Source: Bacillota bacterium (GTDB taxonomy: Bacteria; Bacillota; Clostridia; Acetivibrionales; JANLFN01). Taken from it: a DNA stretch of 64,000 nucleotides. Below the pieces are notes generated by a model that was not told the DNA's origin, made no database searches, and saw only the letters and a list, made by a program, of their open reading frames with translations. The position numbers and the translations under genes were made by a program. The stretch is from assembly GCA_023397675.1 (NCBI GenBank), contig JAEWTV010000093.1:1-64000 (forward strand), written 5' to 3'. This document shows positions 46,024 through 55,095 of this stretch, one piece after another (the first letter of the stretch is position 1; each line of letters starts with the position of its first letter).

Positions 46024-46920
46024 TTATTGTGTAAGTCTGGAAGAAATTTTTTTCTGTACTATAAACAAAACAAATACCAGTATAAAAACTACAGCAGCCA
46101 TAATATATGAAGCAGAGGTCAGTTTCTGATAGTCAAGCGAAGCAAACATATTATTCATATAATGCTGCAACATATAAATCGAATCATCAGGATAGTCCCC
46201 GGATATCAGATATACCTCCCTGAATACCTTAAAAGAATTAATTATGGATGTAATAAATACAAAAAACAGTGTCGGTATAAGATAAACCAACGTAATATGC
46301 CTGAACTTCTGCATCCTTCCCGCCCCATCAATACCGGCTGCTTCATAATAATCTCCAGGTATATTACTCAATGCTGCAAGATAAATCACTATATTAAACC
46401 CCATGTTCTTCCACAGGTAAATAATTACTACTACAACTCTCGCCCAGCCTGTTTTCATCCAATCAACAGAACCAATACCCAACAAGTTAAGGAAACTGTT
46501 CAAAGGACCTCTGAAATCAAATACCAACTGCCAGAAAAAAGCTACTGAGGCAACAGGTACAACAAGCGGAGAAATAAAGAGGGTCCTCAAAATGCTTCCG
46601 CTGCGCGATACCTTGTTGAGCGCCAATGCCAGAAGCAGTGACAGCAGCATATTAAGAGGCACACTTATCGCCGTAAAAAGAGCCGTATTTGAAGCTGCTC
46701 TCAAAAATATTGAGTTAGACATAAGCCCTTTAAAATTATCTAATCCAACAAAGTTTCCGTTTATTGGGCTATCAACCACCGTATAATAAAATCCCCAAAG
46801 GAAAGGTACAAGGAAGAATACGAGGAAACCGCAAATACTGGGTATAAGAAAAGCGCTAGCTCCAATCTGGTCTTTTATATTAAGTTTTAATACTTTTCTT
46901 TTTAAAGTATGTCTAGACAT
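46024..46920 (-). CDS. MalF-type ABC sugar permease
   Basis: 298 residues, six helices, EAA loop YYEAAGIDGAGRMQKFRHI. The ATG at 46920 follows GGAGG closely; an ATG six codons earlier contains that ribosome site within its reading. Forms a heterodimer with the MalG-type protein downstream. Lying between a TolC-like and a MacA-like gene is unusual for an importer. Confidence 0.9.
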   Translation of the reverse strand: MSRHTLKRKVLKLNIKDQIGASAFLIPSICGFLVFFLVPFLWGFYYTVVDSPINGNFVGLDNFKGLMSNSIFLRAASNTALFTAISVPLNMLLSLLLALALNKVSRSGSILRTLFISPLVVPVASVAFFWQLVFDFRGPLNSFLNLLGIGSVDWMKTGWARVVVVIIYLWKNMGFNIVIYLAALSNIPGDYYEAAGIDGAGRMQKFRHITLVYLIPTLFFVFITSIINSFKVFREVYLISGDYPDDSIYMLQHYMNNMFASLDYQKLTSASYIMAAVVFILVFVLFIVQKKISSRLTQ

Positions 46921-47004
46921 ATTTCCTCCGGTCAGCAAACATTATTCTGTAACAATACCCCTTGTTAGCCAGGTATAAGCTGTATAGGCAATGACAACAT
47001 CCAT

Positions 47005-48063
47005 TTACGCTTTTCTGGTTTTAATCTTCTCACTGTCAAAGGAATACTTTCTGTTATCATAGGTATACCGGGAAATGAGTCCTTTCTCTAACTTAAAAGA
47101 ATCAATTCCCAACATCCTCTGCTCATAAGCAAGCTTTTCATTTTCTAAGTTTAACTCATTAACTTTTTCCTGAACTTTGTGGTAGCTCTTATCGTAGGAT
47201 TGTTTGAATTTCCTTACTTCATCATCCCTCATGTATCCACTGGCCTGGAATAAATCGACACACTGCCCCATCCCCTGTTTCAGACCCTCTTCATAATTAA
47301 TGCTATGAATGTTGGAATCTGCTATAATATCAGGATCATCGATAGAAAGTTCTGTATCAAAATCCTGTGCCAGCATGATATTGAGCTGTCCTCTAATCAA
47401 ATATATAGTAGTATCCAGAGTCTTTAACAACTCTCTGGCATCTCTGACCATAAAGCCCGACTGTAAATACTCAGTCTCGGAAATCAATCCCATACCAAGC
47501 TTTGCAGTAGTAAATAAAAGCTTTTTTTCAAGGGTAGATAATTTATTGTAAGCATCCTCTCGCTGCAGCCTTGTTGAGCAATAGTTAAAATATAACTGCT
47601 GTGCATTACAGACAATTTTGCTGTTTGATGCGTTTTTTTCGGCATTAGTTTTCCAGAGATTATTTTGCTGGGACGAAATGGAATCAATTTGCCCGTTCAG
47701 AGAACTGATTGCGCTGTCCATCATCTTGCTCAGACTGGAATAGATGATATAAAGATCACTCGGCGGATCTGATTCTTTTAATGGTTTATTTAAGCCAGCT
47801 TTAGATGATAATAATTCTTTTTCAGCTAAAAGCTTTTGTTTTTGACTATTTAACAGAGAGATTGCATCGTTTAAAGACGCATACGACGCACCCTCATTGT
47901 TAGCCTGTACTGCAGCATTTTTTGAAAGTACCAGCGTTTCAATAGAACCAAGTTTGATTTTGTTGATAGTAACAAATTGAGTATTAGCACTGGCGAAGCC
48001 AGACATCAGATATGAAATTAAAGCAAATAGAATTGTTACATATAATATTCTAATACTTTTCAT
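47005..48063 (-). CDS. TolC-like secreted coiled-coil protein
   Basis: 352 residues with a cleavable signal peptide (cut near FASA-N) and mostly long helices. Two segments match the helical hairpins of the outer membrane efflux family: AKLGMGLISETEYLQSG with a following LIRGQLNIMLAQDF, and YEQRMLGIDSFKLEKGLISRYTY near the end. The beta-barrel strands of TolC are not evident, so in a monoderm it probably forms a coiled-coil sheath in the wall zone rather than a pore. It is the first cargo gene after the VanRS-like pair. Confidence 0.72.
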   Translation of the reverse strand: MKSIRILYVTILFALISYLMSGFASANTQFVTINKIKLGSIETLVLSKNAAVQANNEGASYASLNDAISLLNSQKQKLLAEKELLSSKAGLNKPLKESDPPSDLYIIYSSLSKMMDSAISSLNGQIDSISSQQNNLWKTNAEKNASNSKIVCNAQQLYFNYCSTRLQREDAYNKLSTLEKKLLFTTAKLGMGLISETEYLQSGFMVRDARELLKTLDTTIYLIRGQLNIMLAQDFDTELSIDDPDIIADSNIHSINYEEGLKQGMGQCVDLFQASGYMRDDEVRKFKQSYDKSYHKVQEKVNELNLENEKLAYEQRMLGIDSFKLEKGLISRYTYDNRKYSFDSEKIKTRKA

Positions 48064-48093
48064 TTAAGCTCCTTTCAATACGCTTGTTTGGTT

Positions 48094-48158
48094 CAAGCCT
48101 ATTAAAAGTTTACTGCCAAGTTCTTAATGAAAAGTAATACTAATTCTTAAGTTTTTCT
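48094..48158 (-). promoter_or_regulatory. Regulator-binding promoter region of the TolC-like operon
   Basis: Three TTAAGAA boxes lie on the minus strand here: two spaced 11 bases apart (about 48139-48160) and one in TTTTCATTAAGAAC (48120-48133), the latter identical over 14 bases to the region before the carboxypeptidase gene at 9333-9346. The arrangement fits tandem half sites for an OmpR-type regulator. It falls in the 108-base gap between the kinase gene and the cargo genes. Confidence 0.55.
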
Positions 48159-48171
48159 TAAAGTTGGTATT

Positions 48172-49269
48172 CTAGGGTTTATTTCCAATTAGCTGCATAG
48201 AAATTTCAAAAACAGTTGTTTCTTTTTCACTGGTTACCTTGATCGTTCCCTTGTGAAGCTCAATAATGTTTTTGGCGATTGCAAGCCCCAGGCCTGCACC
48301 ACCTGTCTTGTCTGAACGTGAATATTCTGTCCTGTAAAATTTCTCGAATATGAAGGGTAGGTCTTTTTCAGGAATACATCTACCATAATTTATAACTTTG
48401 ACGATAGCATTTTCATTATTTTTTTCAAGTAAAACATCAATATATTTTCCTTCGCTACCATACCTTACAGCATTTGAAAAAAGGTTATCAAATACTCTAG
48501 CCATCAGATCTCCATCAACCATTACCATTACACTCTCATCTGGTACCGAAAGCCTGTACTCCATACTTGCTCCCTCCAGTATGGGAAAGAACTCTTCCGC
48601 TATCTGACAGATAAAATTTGAAAGATCTATTTCCATTGGTTTTATTTTGATTCCACCATAATTCAACTGTGTAAAATCAAAAAGCTCATCAATAAGTTTG
48701 CTTAGTCTTAATGATTTCTGATAGGCAATATCAGCATAATAATGAAATTCCTCCTGACTCTTATAATTATCTTTCACAATAAGCCCAAGATAGCCGACTA
48801 TTGAGGTAAGAGGAGTTCTCAAGTCATGAGAAACACTGGTTATCAATTCATTTTTTATTTTTTCGGCATTTCTCTCGCTTTCTATTGAGTCTTTAAGGCG
48901 CTGCGACATAAGATTTACATCTGAAGCCAGTTTAGCAAATTCGTCTGCAGAACGGATAGGAATCTGACTTTCCAGATCACCCTTAGAAATCCGTTTGAGT
49001 GCTGCTGAAATCTCTTCAATGTAAGCGATACTTTTTTTGAAAAATAAAAAGAAAAATATAATAAATAAAATACAGCCAACAGCTATTTGTATCTGAATCT
49101 GACCCAAAGAGTCATTCGCATATTTAATAATACCCCGCAAGCCATTTATCAGATACAATAAATAGGCAACCTCCCGAAGCAGAAACAAAGTTATTAAAGA
49201 CAAAACTATGCTCTGAAAAAAAGCAAGAATCAACTTCCACCTTAATGTACCAAAAACCCTATTTCTCAA
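48172..49269 (-). CDS. VanS-like sensor histidine kinase (paralogue of 9379-10443)
   Basis: 365 residues: helices at about 12-40 and 58-78 with a short external loop, HAMP, HisKA SVSHDLRTPLTS (His148), N-box NAVRYG and G-box TGGAGLGLAIAKN. It is similar along its whole length to the kinase at 9379. Start is TTG at 49269, overlapping the regulator gene by 11 bases. Confidence 0.92.
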   Translation of the reverse strand: MRNRVFGTLRWKLILAFFQSIVLSLITLFLLREVAYLLYLINGLRGIIKYANDSLGQIQIQIAVGCILFIIFFFLFFKKSIAYIEEISAALKRISKGDLESQIPIRSADEFAKLASDVNLMSQRLKDSIESERNAEKIKNELITSVSHDLRTPLTSIVGYLGLIVKDNYKSQEEFHYYADIAYQKSLRLSKLIDELFDFTQLNYGGIKIKPMEIDLSNFICQIAEEFFPILEGASMEYRLSVPDESVMVMVDGDLMARVFDNLFSNAVRYGSEGKYIDVLLEKNNENAIVKVINYGRCIPEKDLPFIFEKFYRTEYSRSDKTGGAGLGLAIAKNIIELHKGTIKVTSEKETTVFEISMQLIGNKP

Positions 49270-49960
49270 TTTTGTAACCCACTCCCCAAACAGTTTTTAT
49301 GTATTTAGGCTTTCTTGGATTATCCTCGATTTTTTCTCTGATTTTCCTTATATGAACCATAACTGTATTATTCGAATTGAAATATTTCTCTTTCCATACT
49401 CTTTCAAATATTTCTTCAGTACTAAAAACCCTTCCACGAGTTCCTGCAAGAAGGAATAATATCTCAAACTCTATAGGTGTAAGACTTATAGTACTATCAC
49501 ACACAGAAACATTATGGCTTTCAGGATCGATGGTCATTTCATCAATACTTATTATATTTTTACTATGTGTTGATAAACCATTTGGGGTCAGATACAGGTA
49601 ACGCCTTAGTTGGGACTTTACTCTGGCAACCAGTTCGAGAGGGCTGAAGGGTTTTGTTATATAATCATCCGCACCTGTGGTAAGTCCTATTATCTTGTCT
49701 ATTTCCTGGGACTTAGCACTTAACAAAATTATAGGTATGTCTTTGGAACTGCGAATTTGCCTGCATGCTTCTATTCCATCCATTCCAGGCATCATAATGT
49801 CTAGTATAATTAGATGTATCTGCTGCGAGTCAAGTATTCTGATAGCATCATCAGCATTATATGCCTTTATGGTATCATAACCTTCATTTTTCAGGTATAT
49901 TTCTACCAAATTGGCAATGTCATGATCATCATCAACTACAAGTACATTAAGTTTGTCCAT
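49259..49960 (-). CDS. VanR-like OmpR-family response regulator (paralogue of 10451-11149)
   Basis: 233 residues with Asp54 in LDIMMPGMDG and a winged helix whose recognition region (NNTVMVHIRKIREKIED) is nearly identical to that of the regulator at 10451. The two may recognise the same DNA. GAGAGG precedes the ATG. AT-rich TTAAGAAA-like repeats upstream suggest autoregulation. Confidence 0.92.
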   Translation of the reverse strand: MDKLNVLVVDDDHDIANLVEIYLKNEGYDTIKAYNADDAIRILDSQQIHLIILDIMMPGMDGIEACRQIRSSKDIPIILLSAKSQEIDKIIGLTTGADDYITKPFSPLELVARVKSQLRRYLYLTPNGLSTHSKNIISIDEMTIDPESHNVSVCDSTISLTPIEFEILFLLAGTRGRVFSTEEIFERVWKEKYFNSNNTVMVHIRKIREKIEDNPRKPKYIKTVWGVGYKIEK

Positions 49961-50236
49961 TTTAACCTCTCAAAATATTCAAAGCTAAGCTTATAATATA
50001 TATAATAAATTCGGATTATTAAAATTTTCTTTTAAAATTTCTTAATTTTTTCTTATGTTTTTCAAATATTATATCAATTATATTCTCCATGTGCATTTTA
50101 TTAGGAAAAAACAAGAAATAATCTGACGTTTTTTATTAAGTTAAGTTTATGGTAACCTTTGCTTTCCACCAACTATTGAGTTAAAATTAAAAGCAGTGCT
50201 AACAGACGCAGTTTAAACGAACCAGGAGATGAAGAA

Positions 50237-51094
50237 ATGTATAATTGGCTATGGATGACACTTATTTCAGGGGTTTTATTCGGTTTTTATGATATATTCA
50301 CAAAGAAAGCACTGAGCAGAGCTTCCCTTCTGAATGTACTTATGCTTTACAGCATCGGCAATTTTATCCTTGTATCCTTTGAATTTAACAACGCAATTCA
50401 TGCAGACATAGGAAGTATCGGCCTTATTCTTATCAAATCAGTATGTATATTCTTTGCATGGATGCTGAGCTTTATGGCAATAAGAGGCTTGCCAATCAGC
50501 ATTATTTCGCCATTCAACATGCTGGTACCCATTTTTACAATTATTTTAGGGGTTTTAATACTCAATGAAACACTTACACTAGTAGAGATAATAGGTGTTG
50601 CTGTCATAATGCTATCCTACTATTTTATTGGAAAAGTCGGAACAGTAGAGGTTAAAGGTCTTTTCAAAAATAAGTTTCTTTACTTGATGGTAATAAGCAC
50701 TTTCCTGTCGTCAATAAGTGCTATAATTGATAAATTTCTCATGAAGAAAATAAACATTGGACAAATGCAGTTCTGGTTCTATCTCGCTGTATCAATAATG
50801 TATACAGCTGCCTTTTTATTTAGAAGACTAAAGGCTGGAGAGCCACAGCCCTTCAAATTCAGCTGGTTTATAATATTGATGAGTATTTTCCTTGTTGTAT
50901 CTGACAGAATCTATTTCGGTGCTGTTAAAATACCAACCAGTGAAATATCAATAATTATGCCGCTACGAAGAATCTCAATATTTGTTTCAGCAATAATCGG
51001 AGGATTTATTTTCAAGGAAAAGAACCTTATGAAAAAATTCCTGTATGCATGCTTGCTTATAGCAGGTATTGCCCTGGTTTTTGCAGGAAAATAG
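50237..51094 (+). CDS. EamA/DMT-family membrane transporter
   Basis: 285 residues, ten helices in two EamA repeats, each ending in the family pattern PIFTIILGVLILNETL / VSAIIGGFIFKEKNL. Family members export amino acids and other metabolites or act in glycolipid transfer. CAGGAG precedes the ATG. It stands alone, divergent from the VanRS cassette. Substrate unknown. Confidence 0.85.
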   Translation: MYNWLWMTLISGVLFGFYDIFTKKALSRASLLNVLMLYSIGNFILVSFEFNNAIHADIGSIGLILIKSVCIFFAWMLSFMAIRGLPISIISPFNMLVPIFTIILGVLILNETLTLVEIIGVAVIMLSYYFIGKVGTVEVKGLFKNKFLYLMVISTFLSSISAIIDKFLMKKINIGQMQFWFYLAVSIMYTAAFLFRRLKAGEPQPFKFSWFIILMSIFLVVSDRIYFGAVKIPTSEISIIMPLRRISIFVSAIIGGFIFKEKNLMKKFLYACLLIAGIALVFAGK

Positions 51095-51232
51095 ACACCT
51101 TTTCATTAAGCAAATACAGATAATAAATACTATAGCAAATGGTCCTATTGCACTATGTCGAATTATGTCAATCCGTACTATAATAATGTTACAAGAAATT
51201 CTTATCAACAAGCTTAAAAAGGGGGCTTTCCT

Positions 51233-51958
51233 ATGAAAAAAATATTGTCTTTCATTCTAGCAATTTCATTAGTATTTTCGCTCTTCTGTTTTACAGCTTA
51301 TGCATCAAAGGGCGGTAACGGCAAAGGAAACAGCGCCGATCCTAAAGCAAAAACCGAATATAAAAGTACTGAAACACAAAAGAAAACTCAGGACTCAGCT
51401 TCAACTCAGTCAAAAGCTGCGTCCAAACCTATACAAGTTATGGTAAAGGGGCAGCAACTCAAAATGGATGCGCCTCCAGTAATTAAGTATGGAAGAACAC
51501 TCATCCCTGTAAGGGCTATAACTAATGGTCTTAAAGCACAGCTTGAGTGGGACAAGGAAACAGGTACAATAACAATTACAAAAGATGATATAACAATTGT
51601 ACTGACAATGGGCAGCAGTGTTGCAACCGTCAATGGAAAGGAAGTTGAGCTTGGTGCGCCTGCAGATGTAATAAATAACCGCACTTATGTACCCATCAGA
51701 TTCATTGCTGAAACTTTGAAACAAAAGGTAGACTGGGATCAGGACACCGGTTCAGTAATTATTGATGACGGAAGCGGAACCACAACAGATGACACAGGCA
51801 CAACAACTCCCGGATCTACTGACACAAACACAGGCACTACCGATACAAGCACCAATACAACAACTGATACAGGTACCGGAACGACAGATGGTACAACAAC
51901 TACACCTACTGACAGTTCTTCAACCGGGACCACTGAGGTACCTTCAACAAACCCTTAG
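51233..51958 (+). CDS. Secreted stalk-domain protein (copper amine oxidase N-like) with Thr-rich tail
   Basis: 241 residues: signal peptide (cut near AYA-S), a Lys/Ser/Thr linker, two copper-amine-oxidase N-terminal-like repeats (about 70-175) with the RTLIPVRAI and RTYVPIRFI motifs, and a 65-residue tail of Thr, Gly, Ser and Asp. These domains in clostridia are thought to bind cell-wall material; they carry no oxidase activity. A GGGGG ribosome site and a strong terminator frame the gene. Confidence 0.88.
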   Translation: MKKILSFILAISLVFSLFCFTAYASKGGNGKGNSADPKAKTEYKSTETQKKTQDSASTQSKAASKPIQVMVKGQQLKMDAPPVIKYGRTLIPVRAITNGLKAQLEWDKETGTITITKDDITIVLTMGSSVATVNGKEVELGAPADVINNRTYVPIRFIAETLKQKVDWDQDTGSVIIDDGSGTTTDDTGTTTPGSTDTNTGTTDTSTNTTTDTGTGTTDGTTTTPTDSSSTGTTEVPSTNP

Positions 51959-51975
51959 ACTTTAACAAATAAATT

Positions 51976-51997
51976 GGCGTAGAGTAGACTCTACGCC
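51976..51997. terminator. Bidirectional terminator
   Basis: 10-bp perfect inverted repeat (51976-51985 with 51988-51997) between convergent genes, ending two bases before the stop of the minus-strand gene. Confidence 0.75.
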
Positions 51998-51998
51998 T

Positions 51999-52943
51999 TC
52001 ATTTATTCCGGGCTTCTTTATCCTTTTCAAGAGTTACTTCTGTCAGCCTGTCACCAAGCCCATAGTTAATTTTTACATATTCCACAAGCTTTTCGATGGG
52101 AAAATCAGTAGTACCATTATCAATACAAAGGGATTTGTTTTTATTGTTAAATTGAAACTCTATAAAGGTGGATATTCTGGGATATCTTGTTCCCTTTCCC
52201 TGAATACGCTGCCCATAGGCTGCTTTACTGATGTCTGAAATACAATAGGCTTTTGTGCAGGTAAGAGCTACCATTATAATTTGGTTGGCTCTGAAACTAT
52301 AATTTCTTGGGTAGGTAAAAATCATATATGTCAAAAATGCGCCAAATGGTAAAATAGTTAAGTTCATAATAATAAACAGCGCCAAGCTTGACTGGTTTGA
52401 CAGATATGTATACCAGAATATGCCCGTAATTCCCAGAGAAATCAGTGCAAAGACTCCGAAACATATATATGCCTCAATATATTTGCACTTTAAAATCAAT
52501 TCATCTTTTTGTTCTTGCTGCATTAATGATGGAATTTTAGACTGCAGTATTTCAAAAAATTTAAGGTAATTTATCAAATTTTTATTTACTGTAATTTTAC
52601 TATTTAAACTTTCAACCACAAGTACATTAAAGCTACGGCTTTGGTGTGATACTGAAGTTATCTTATCATAACTAATTGAGATTCGCTTTGAGCCTTTATT
52701 TTGGGTTATACCAAGCTGATCCAACTCTATTATTCCCTTAAAGCTCCATGCCATCCACCAACCGAACAGAATAAAGCCGGCACAAAAAACAGTTATCGCA
52801 ATAAGGGTAGGAATATTACCAGCCAGGGAGCTTTGATCAATAAGAATTGCTGTTATAATAACAACCCACAAAATCGCAAAAAGCACTACCAGAAAGCTTC
52901 CCATGATCCTGAACATGGGTTGATATCTAAACTCCTCTTTCAA
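51999..52943 (-). CDS. Membrane protein with PH-like segments, unknown function
   Basis: 314 residues: two helix pairs (about 10-65 and 158-212), each followed by a soluble segment of about 80-90 residues resembling the bacterial PH fold (GIIELDQLGITQNKG; the second contains SFRANQIIMV). TTG start with GAGGTG upstream. Function not known. Confidence 0.7.
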   Translation of the reverse strand: MKEEFRYQPMFRIMGSFLVVLFAILWVVIITAILIDQSSLAGNIPTLIAITVFCAGFILFGWWMAWSFKGIIELDQLGITQNKGSKRISISYDKITSVSHQSRSFNVLVVESLNSKITVNKNLINYLKFFEILQSKIPSLMQQEQKDELILKCKYIEAYICFGVFALISLGITGIFWYTYLSNQSSLALFIIMNLTILPFGAFLTYMIFTYPRNYSFRANQIIMVALTCTKAYCISDISKAAYGQRIQGKGTRYPRISTFIEFQFNNKNKSLCIDNGTTDFPIEKLVEYVKINYGLGDRLTEVTLEKDKEARNK

Positions 52944-53057
52944 TTTTAATCACCTCACAAAGTAATTATAAATTATGTAAGGTGATTTTTAAATTATTTT
53001 ATACAATTTTTGTAAAGACATCAATTCACTTTTATACAAGTAGTCTACTATAAAACA

Positions 53058-53086
53058 AAGGCTCCCGGAGGTTTTCCGAAAGCCTT
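53058..53086 (-). terminator. Terminator after the 105-residue gene
   Basis: Stem AAGGCT/AGCCTT with an inner CGGA/TCCG pairing, then a T-rich stretch on the minus strand. Confidence 0.6.
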
Positions 53087-53091
53087 ATTTC

Positions 53092-53409
53092 TTAAGACTT
53101 ACTTAACGAGTCAATTTTTCTCTGAAGCTCTTTATCCTTTACACCCTCGTTGTAGCTTTCCCCCTCAGTAATTCTGGACTCTAGTTTAGAAGCTTCCATG
53201 ACTTTATCCATAATAATATTTCTCATTTCCTCTACAGGCTCGTCGATCACGAAGTTTTTCTTAATTTCCGCCAGCACTTCATCCTTTGAAAGCTCTGCAA
53301 CGTCCATATCTGCACATACATTTTCGGTACACAACCTGAACAGTGCTTTGTATTCATAATTATCCTCGGTAATATTAAGGCTTACTACTTTTAAATCGGC
53401 ACACTTCAT
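53092..53409 (-). CDS. Small acidic protein of unknown function
   Basis: 105 residues, acidic, helical towards the C-terminus, with no signal or membrane segment. AGGAGG lies before the ATG. It follows the peroxiredoxin gene after 24 bases and is probably co-transcribed with it. Not recognised. Confidence 0.65.
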   Translation of the reverse strand: MKCADLKVVSLNITEDNYEYKALFRLCTENVCADMDVAELSKDEVLAEIKKNFVIDEPVEEMRNIIMDKVMEASKLESRITEGESYNEGVKDKELQRKIDSLSKS

Positions 53410-53433
53410 AATCAGGACCTCCTTTATTCCTAT

Positions 53434-53904
53434 CTATATAATTCTATTATTGTTTAACAGGTTTAGAATCTCCTCTGCATGGCGCTCCGGGGAAACCTTC
53501 GGAAATACCTTCTCAATAACAAGAGCTTCGTTGATTACGAAGGTTGATCTTATTATCCCCATGTATGTTTTGCCGTATGATTTTTTCTCACCCCACGCCC
53601 CATAAGCCTCGGAAACTTTATGACTTTCATCCGATAAAAGATAGAAAGGCAGGCTGAATTTGTTTATAAACTTTTCATGCGAAGCCTGACTATCGGGGCT
53701 TATACCAATTACTACCGCTCCTGCATCAAGTATATAGTCATATATATCTCTAAAGCCGCAGGCTTCTTTAGTACATCCCGGCGTATTATCCTTTGGATAG
53801 AAATACAGCACAATTTTCTTACCCTTAAAGTCTGACAGACTCACATCTTTTCCGTCATAAGATTTTAAGCTGAACTCTATTGCCTTATCTCCAGCTTTCA
53901 ACAT
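53434..53904 (-). CDS. bcp: Thiol peroxidase of the BCP/PrxQ family
   Basis: 156 residues with the peroxidatic motif PGCTKEACGF: Cys44 is peroxidatic and Cys49 the likely resolving Cys of PrxQ-type enzymes. It reduces hydroperoxides with thioredoxin-type reductants. GGGGG ribosome site. Lies beside a nitroreductase gene and a membrane redox pair, consistent with oxygen-stress defence. Confidence 0.93.
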   Translation of the reverse strand: MLKAGDKAIEFSLKSYDGKDVSLSDFKGKKIVLYFYPKDNTPGCTKEACGFRDIYDYILDAGAVVIGISPDSQASHEKFINKFSLPFYLLSDESHKVSEAYGAWGEKKSYGKTYMGIIRSTFVINEALVIEKVFPKVSPERHAEEILNLLNNNRII

Positions 53905-53971
53905 AATTTTACCCCCTGTATTGTGGTTACCTTAATCAACATGTTTTACAGTATTTTGAAGTTTCTTTGTA

Positions 53972-54583
53972 CTATACTTTTTTTACAATTTCTGAATAGC
54001 CTCTGCGTGTTCTCCTCGGGAACAACACCTTGGAATCATCAAAGTACCCTAAAGCAATCAGCATAACTACTGTCTTATCGTCACCCAGACCAAATTCCCT
54101 TTTTATACCCTCAAAATCAATTCCGCTCATTGGGTGTGTATCAACGCCATAATACTTTGCAGCATACATTATTGACATAGACAAAAGGCCTGCATTGCTT
54201 TCTGCAAATTTAATTTTTCTTTCATCAGATGTTCCATATAAGGAATAAGCAGCATTTTGATAGTTTTCCAGTGCCTCCTTGCTGAGGTTGCTTGCCATTT
54301 CAGCCCATACAGGGTTTTGGGGTTTATACCCCTCTTTATCCCCGATTATTATAAGTGTGACAGGTGCTTCTTTTATTTTTGGCTGGCTATTTGCCAGTGG
54401 AAAGAGCCTATCTTTGGCATTGTCCGACTGAACAGCGACTATTTCCCACGGCTGCAGGTTGAATGCAGATGGTGCAAGCACTGCCAGATTTATTATTTTT
54501 TCAAGAATCTCATCTTCTATTTTCCGTGTGGGATTGAAGAAATTAACCGCACGCCTTTCTTCAAAAACTTTTTTCATATCCAT
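53972..54583 (-). CDS. Nitroreductase-family flavoprotein
   Basis: 203 residues with the FMN-binding start RRAVNFFNPTRKI, the APSAFNLQPWEIV motif and a GIDFEGIKREFGLG C-terminal segment. Family enzymes are FMN-dependent NAD(P)H oxidoreductases acting on nitro compounds or quinones. AAAGGA precedes the ATG. Confidence 0.9.
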   Translation of the reverse strand: MDMKKVFEERRAVNFFNPTRKIEDEILEKIINLAVLAPSAFNLQPWEIVAVQSDNAKDRLFPLANSQPKIKEAPVTLIIIGDKEGYKPQNPVWAEMASNLSKEALENYQNAAYSLYGTSDERKIKFAESNAGLLSMSIMYAAKYYGVDTHPMSGIDFEGIKREFGLGDDKTVVMLIALGYFDDSKVLFPRRTRRGYSEIVKKV

Positions 54584-54634
54584 GATAATCTTCCTTTCCT
54601 AATATAATCTAGTCTTAGCAATAGTTTTAAAAGT

Positions 54635-55006
54635 TTAGCTTCCAGCCAGTGTACCTACTACCGGCAATTCATTCAACACAGATTCTCCATGAGGAGATGC
54701 CTTAATCTCTTTAGTCAGGTCCCTACCTGCTTTATAACCTTTGTGCATCCCGTTTTTCCACTGAGCTGCATTGGTAACATCATATACCTTTCCGGCTACT
54801 GCAACATAAGCCGGATTCCCGTTCTGACCGTCATATTTCTTTAATTCATCGAATGTAAATGTCTTAAGTCCGGTAGCACTGCTTGCCTGCTGTTGCTGTT
54901 TTGTAACCGGAGGTGTAGTTTTTGAACTGCTTCCACATCCTGAAAGAGCCATACCAATTACAATAGCTATTAAAGCAAATAACATTATTTTTTTATTCTT
55001 AGTCAC
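54635..55006 (-). CDS. Surface lipoprotein with cytochrome b5-like heme domain
   Basis: 123 residues: a signal peptide with lipobox LSGC, a Gln/Ser linker and a cytochrome b5-like domain (FTFDELKKYDGQNG, VAVAGKVYDVT, and two candidate axial His in MHKGYKAGRDLT and SPHGESVL). The start is taken as GTG at 55006 since AAAGG lies eight bases before it; a GTG three codons earlier is too close. It lies 89 bases behind a ferric-reductase-like gene, suggesting an electron-transfer pair. Confidence 0.82.
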   Translation of the reverse strand: MTKNKKIMLFALIAIVIGMALSGCGSSSKTTPPVTKQQQQASSATGLKTFTFDELKKYDGQNGNPAYVAVAGKVYDVTNAAQWKNGMHKGYKAGRDLTKEIKASPHGESVLNELPVVGTLAGS

Positions 55007-55095
55007 ATAAATCACATCCTTTACTCTAAGCTTTTTACCCTTTTTCCTTATAGATAAACAGTAATGAATAATTTAGCTCTAATTTAGGTTAATTA

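Noticed and set aside
51739..51933. Reading frames within the Thr-rich tail of the stalk-domain protein
   Set aside because: They arise from the repetitive codons of the real gene on the other strand or in another frame.
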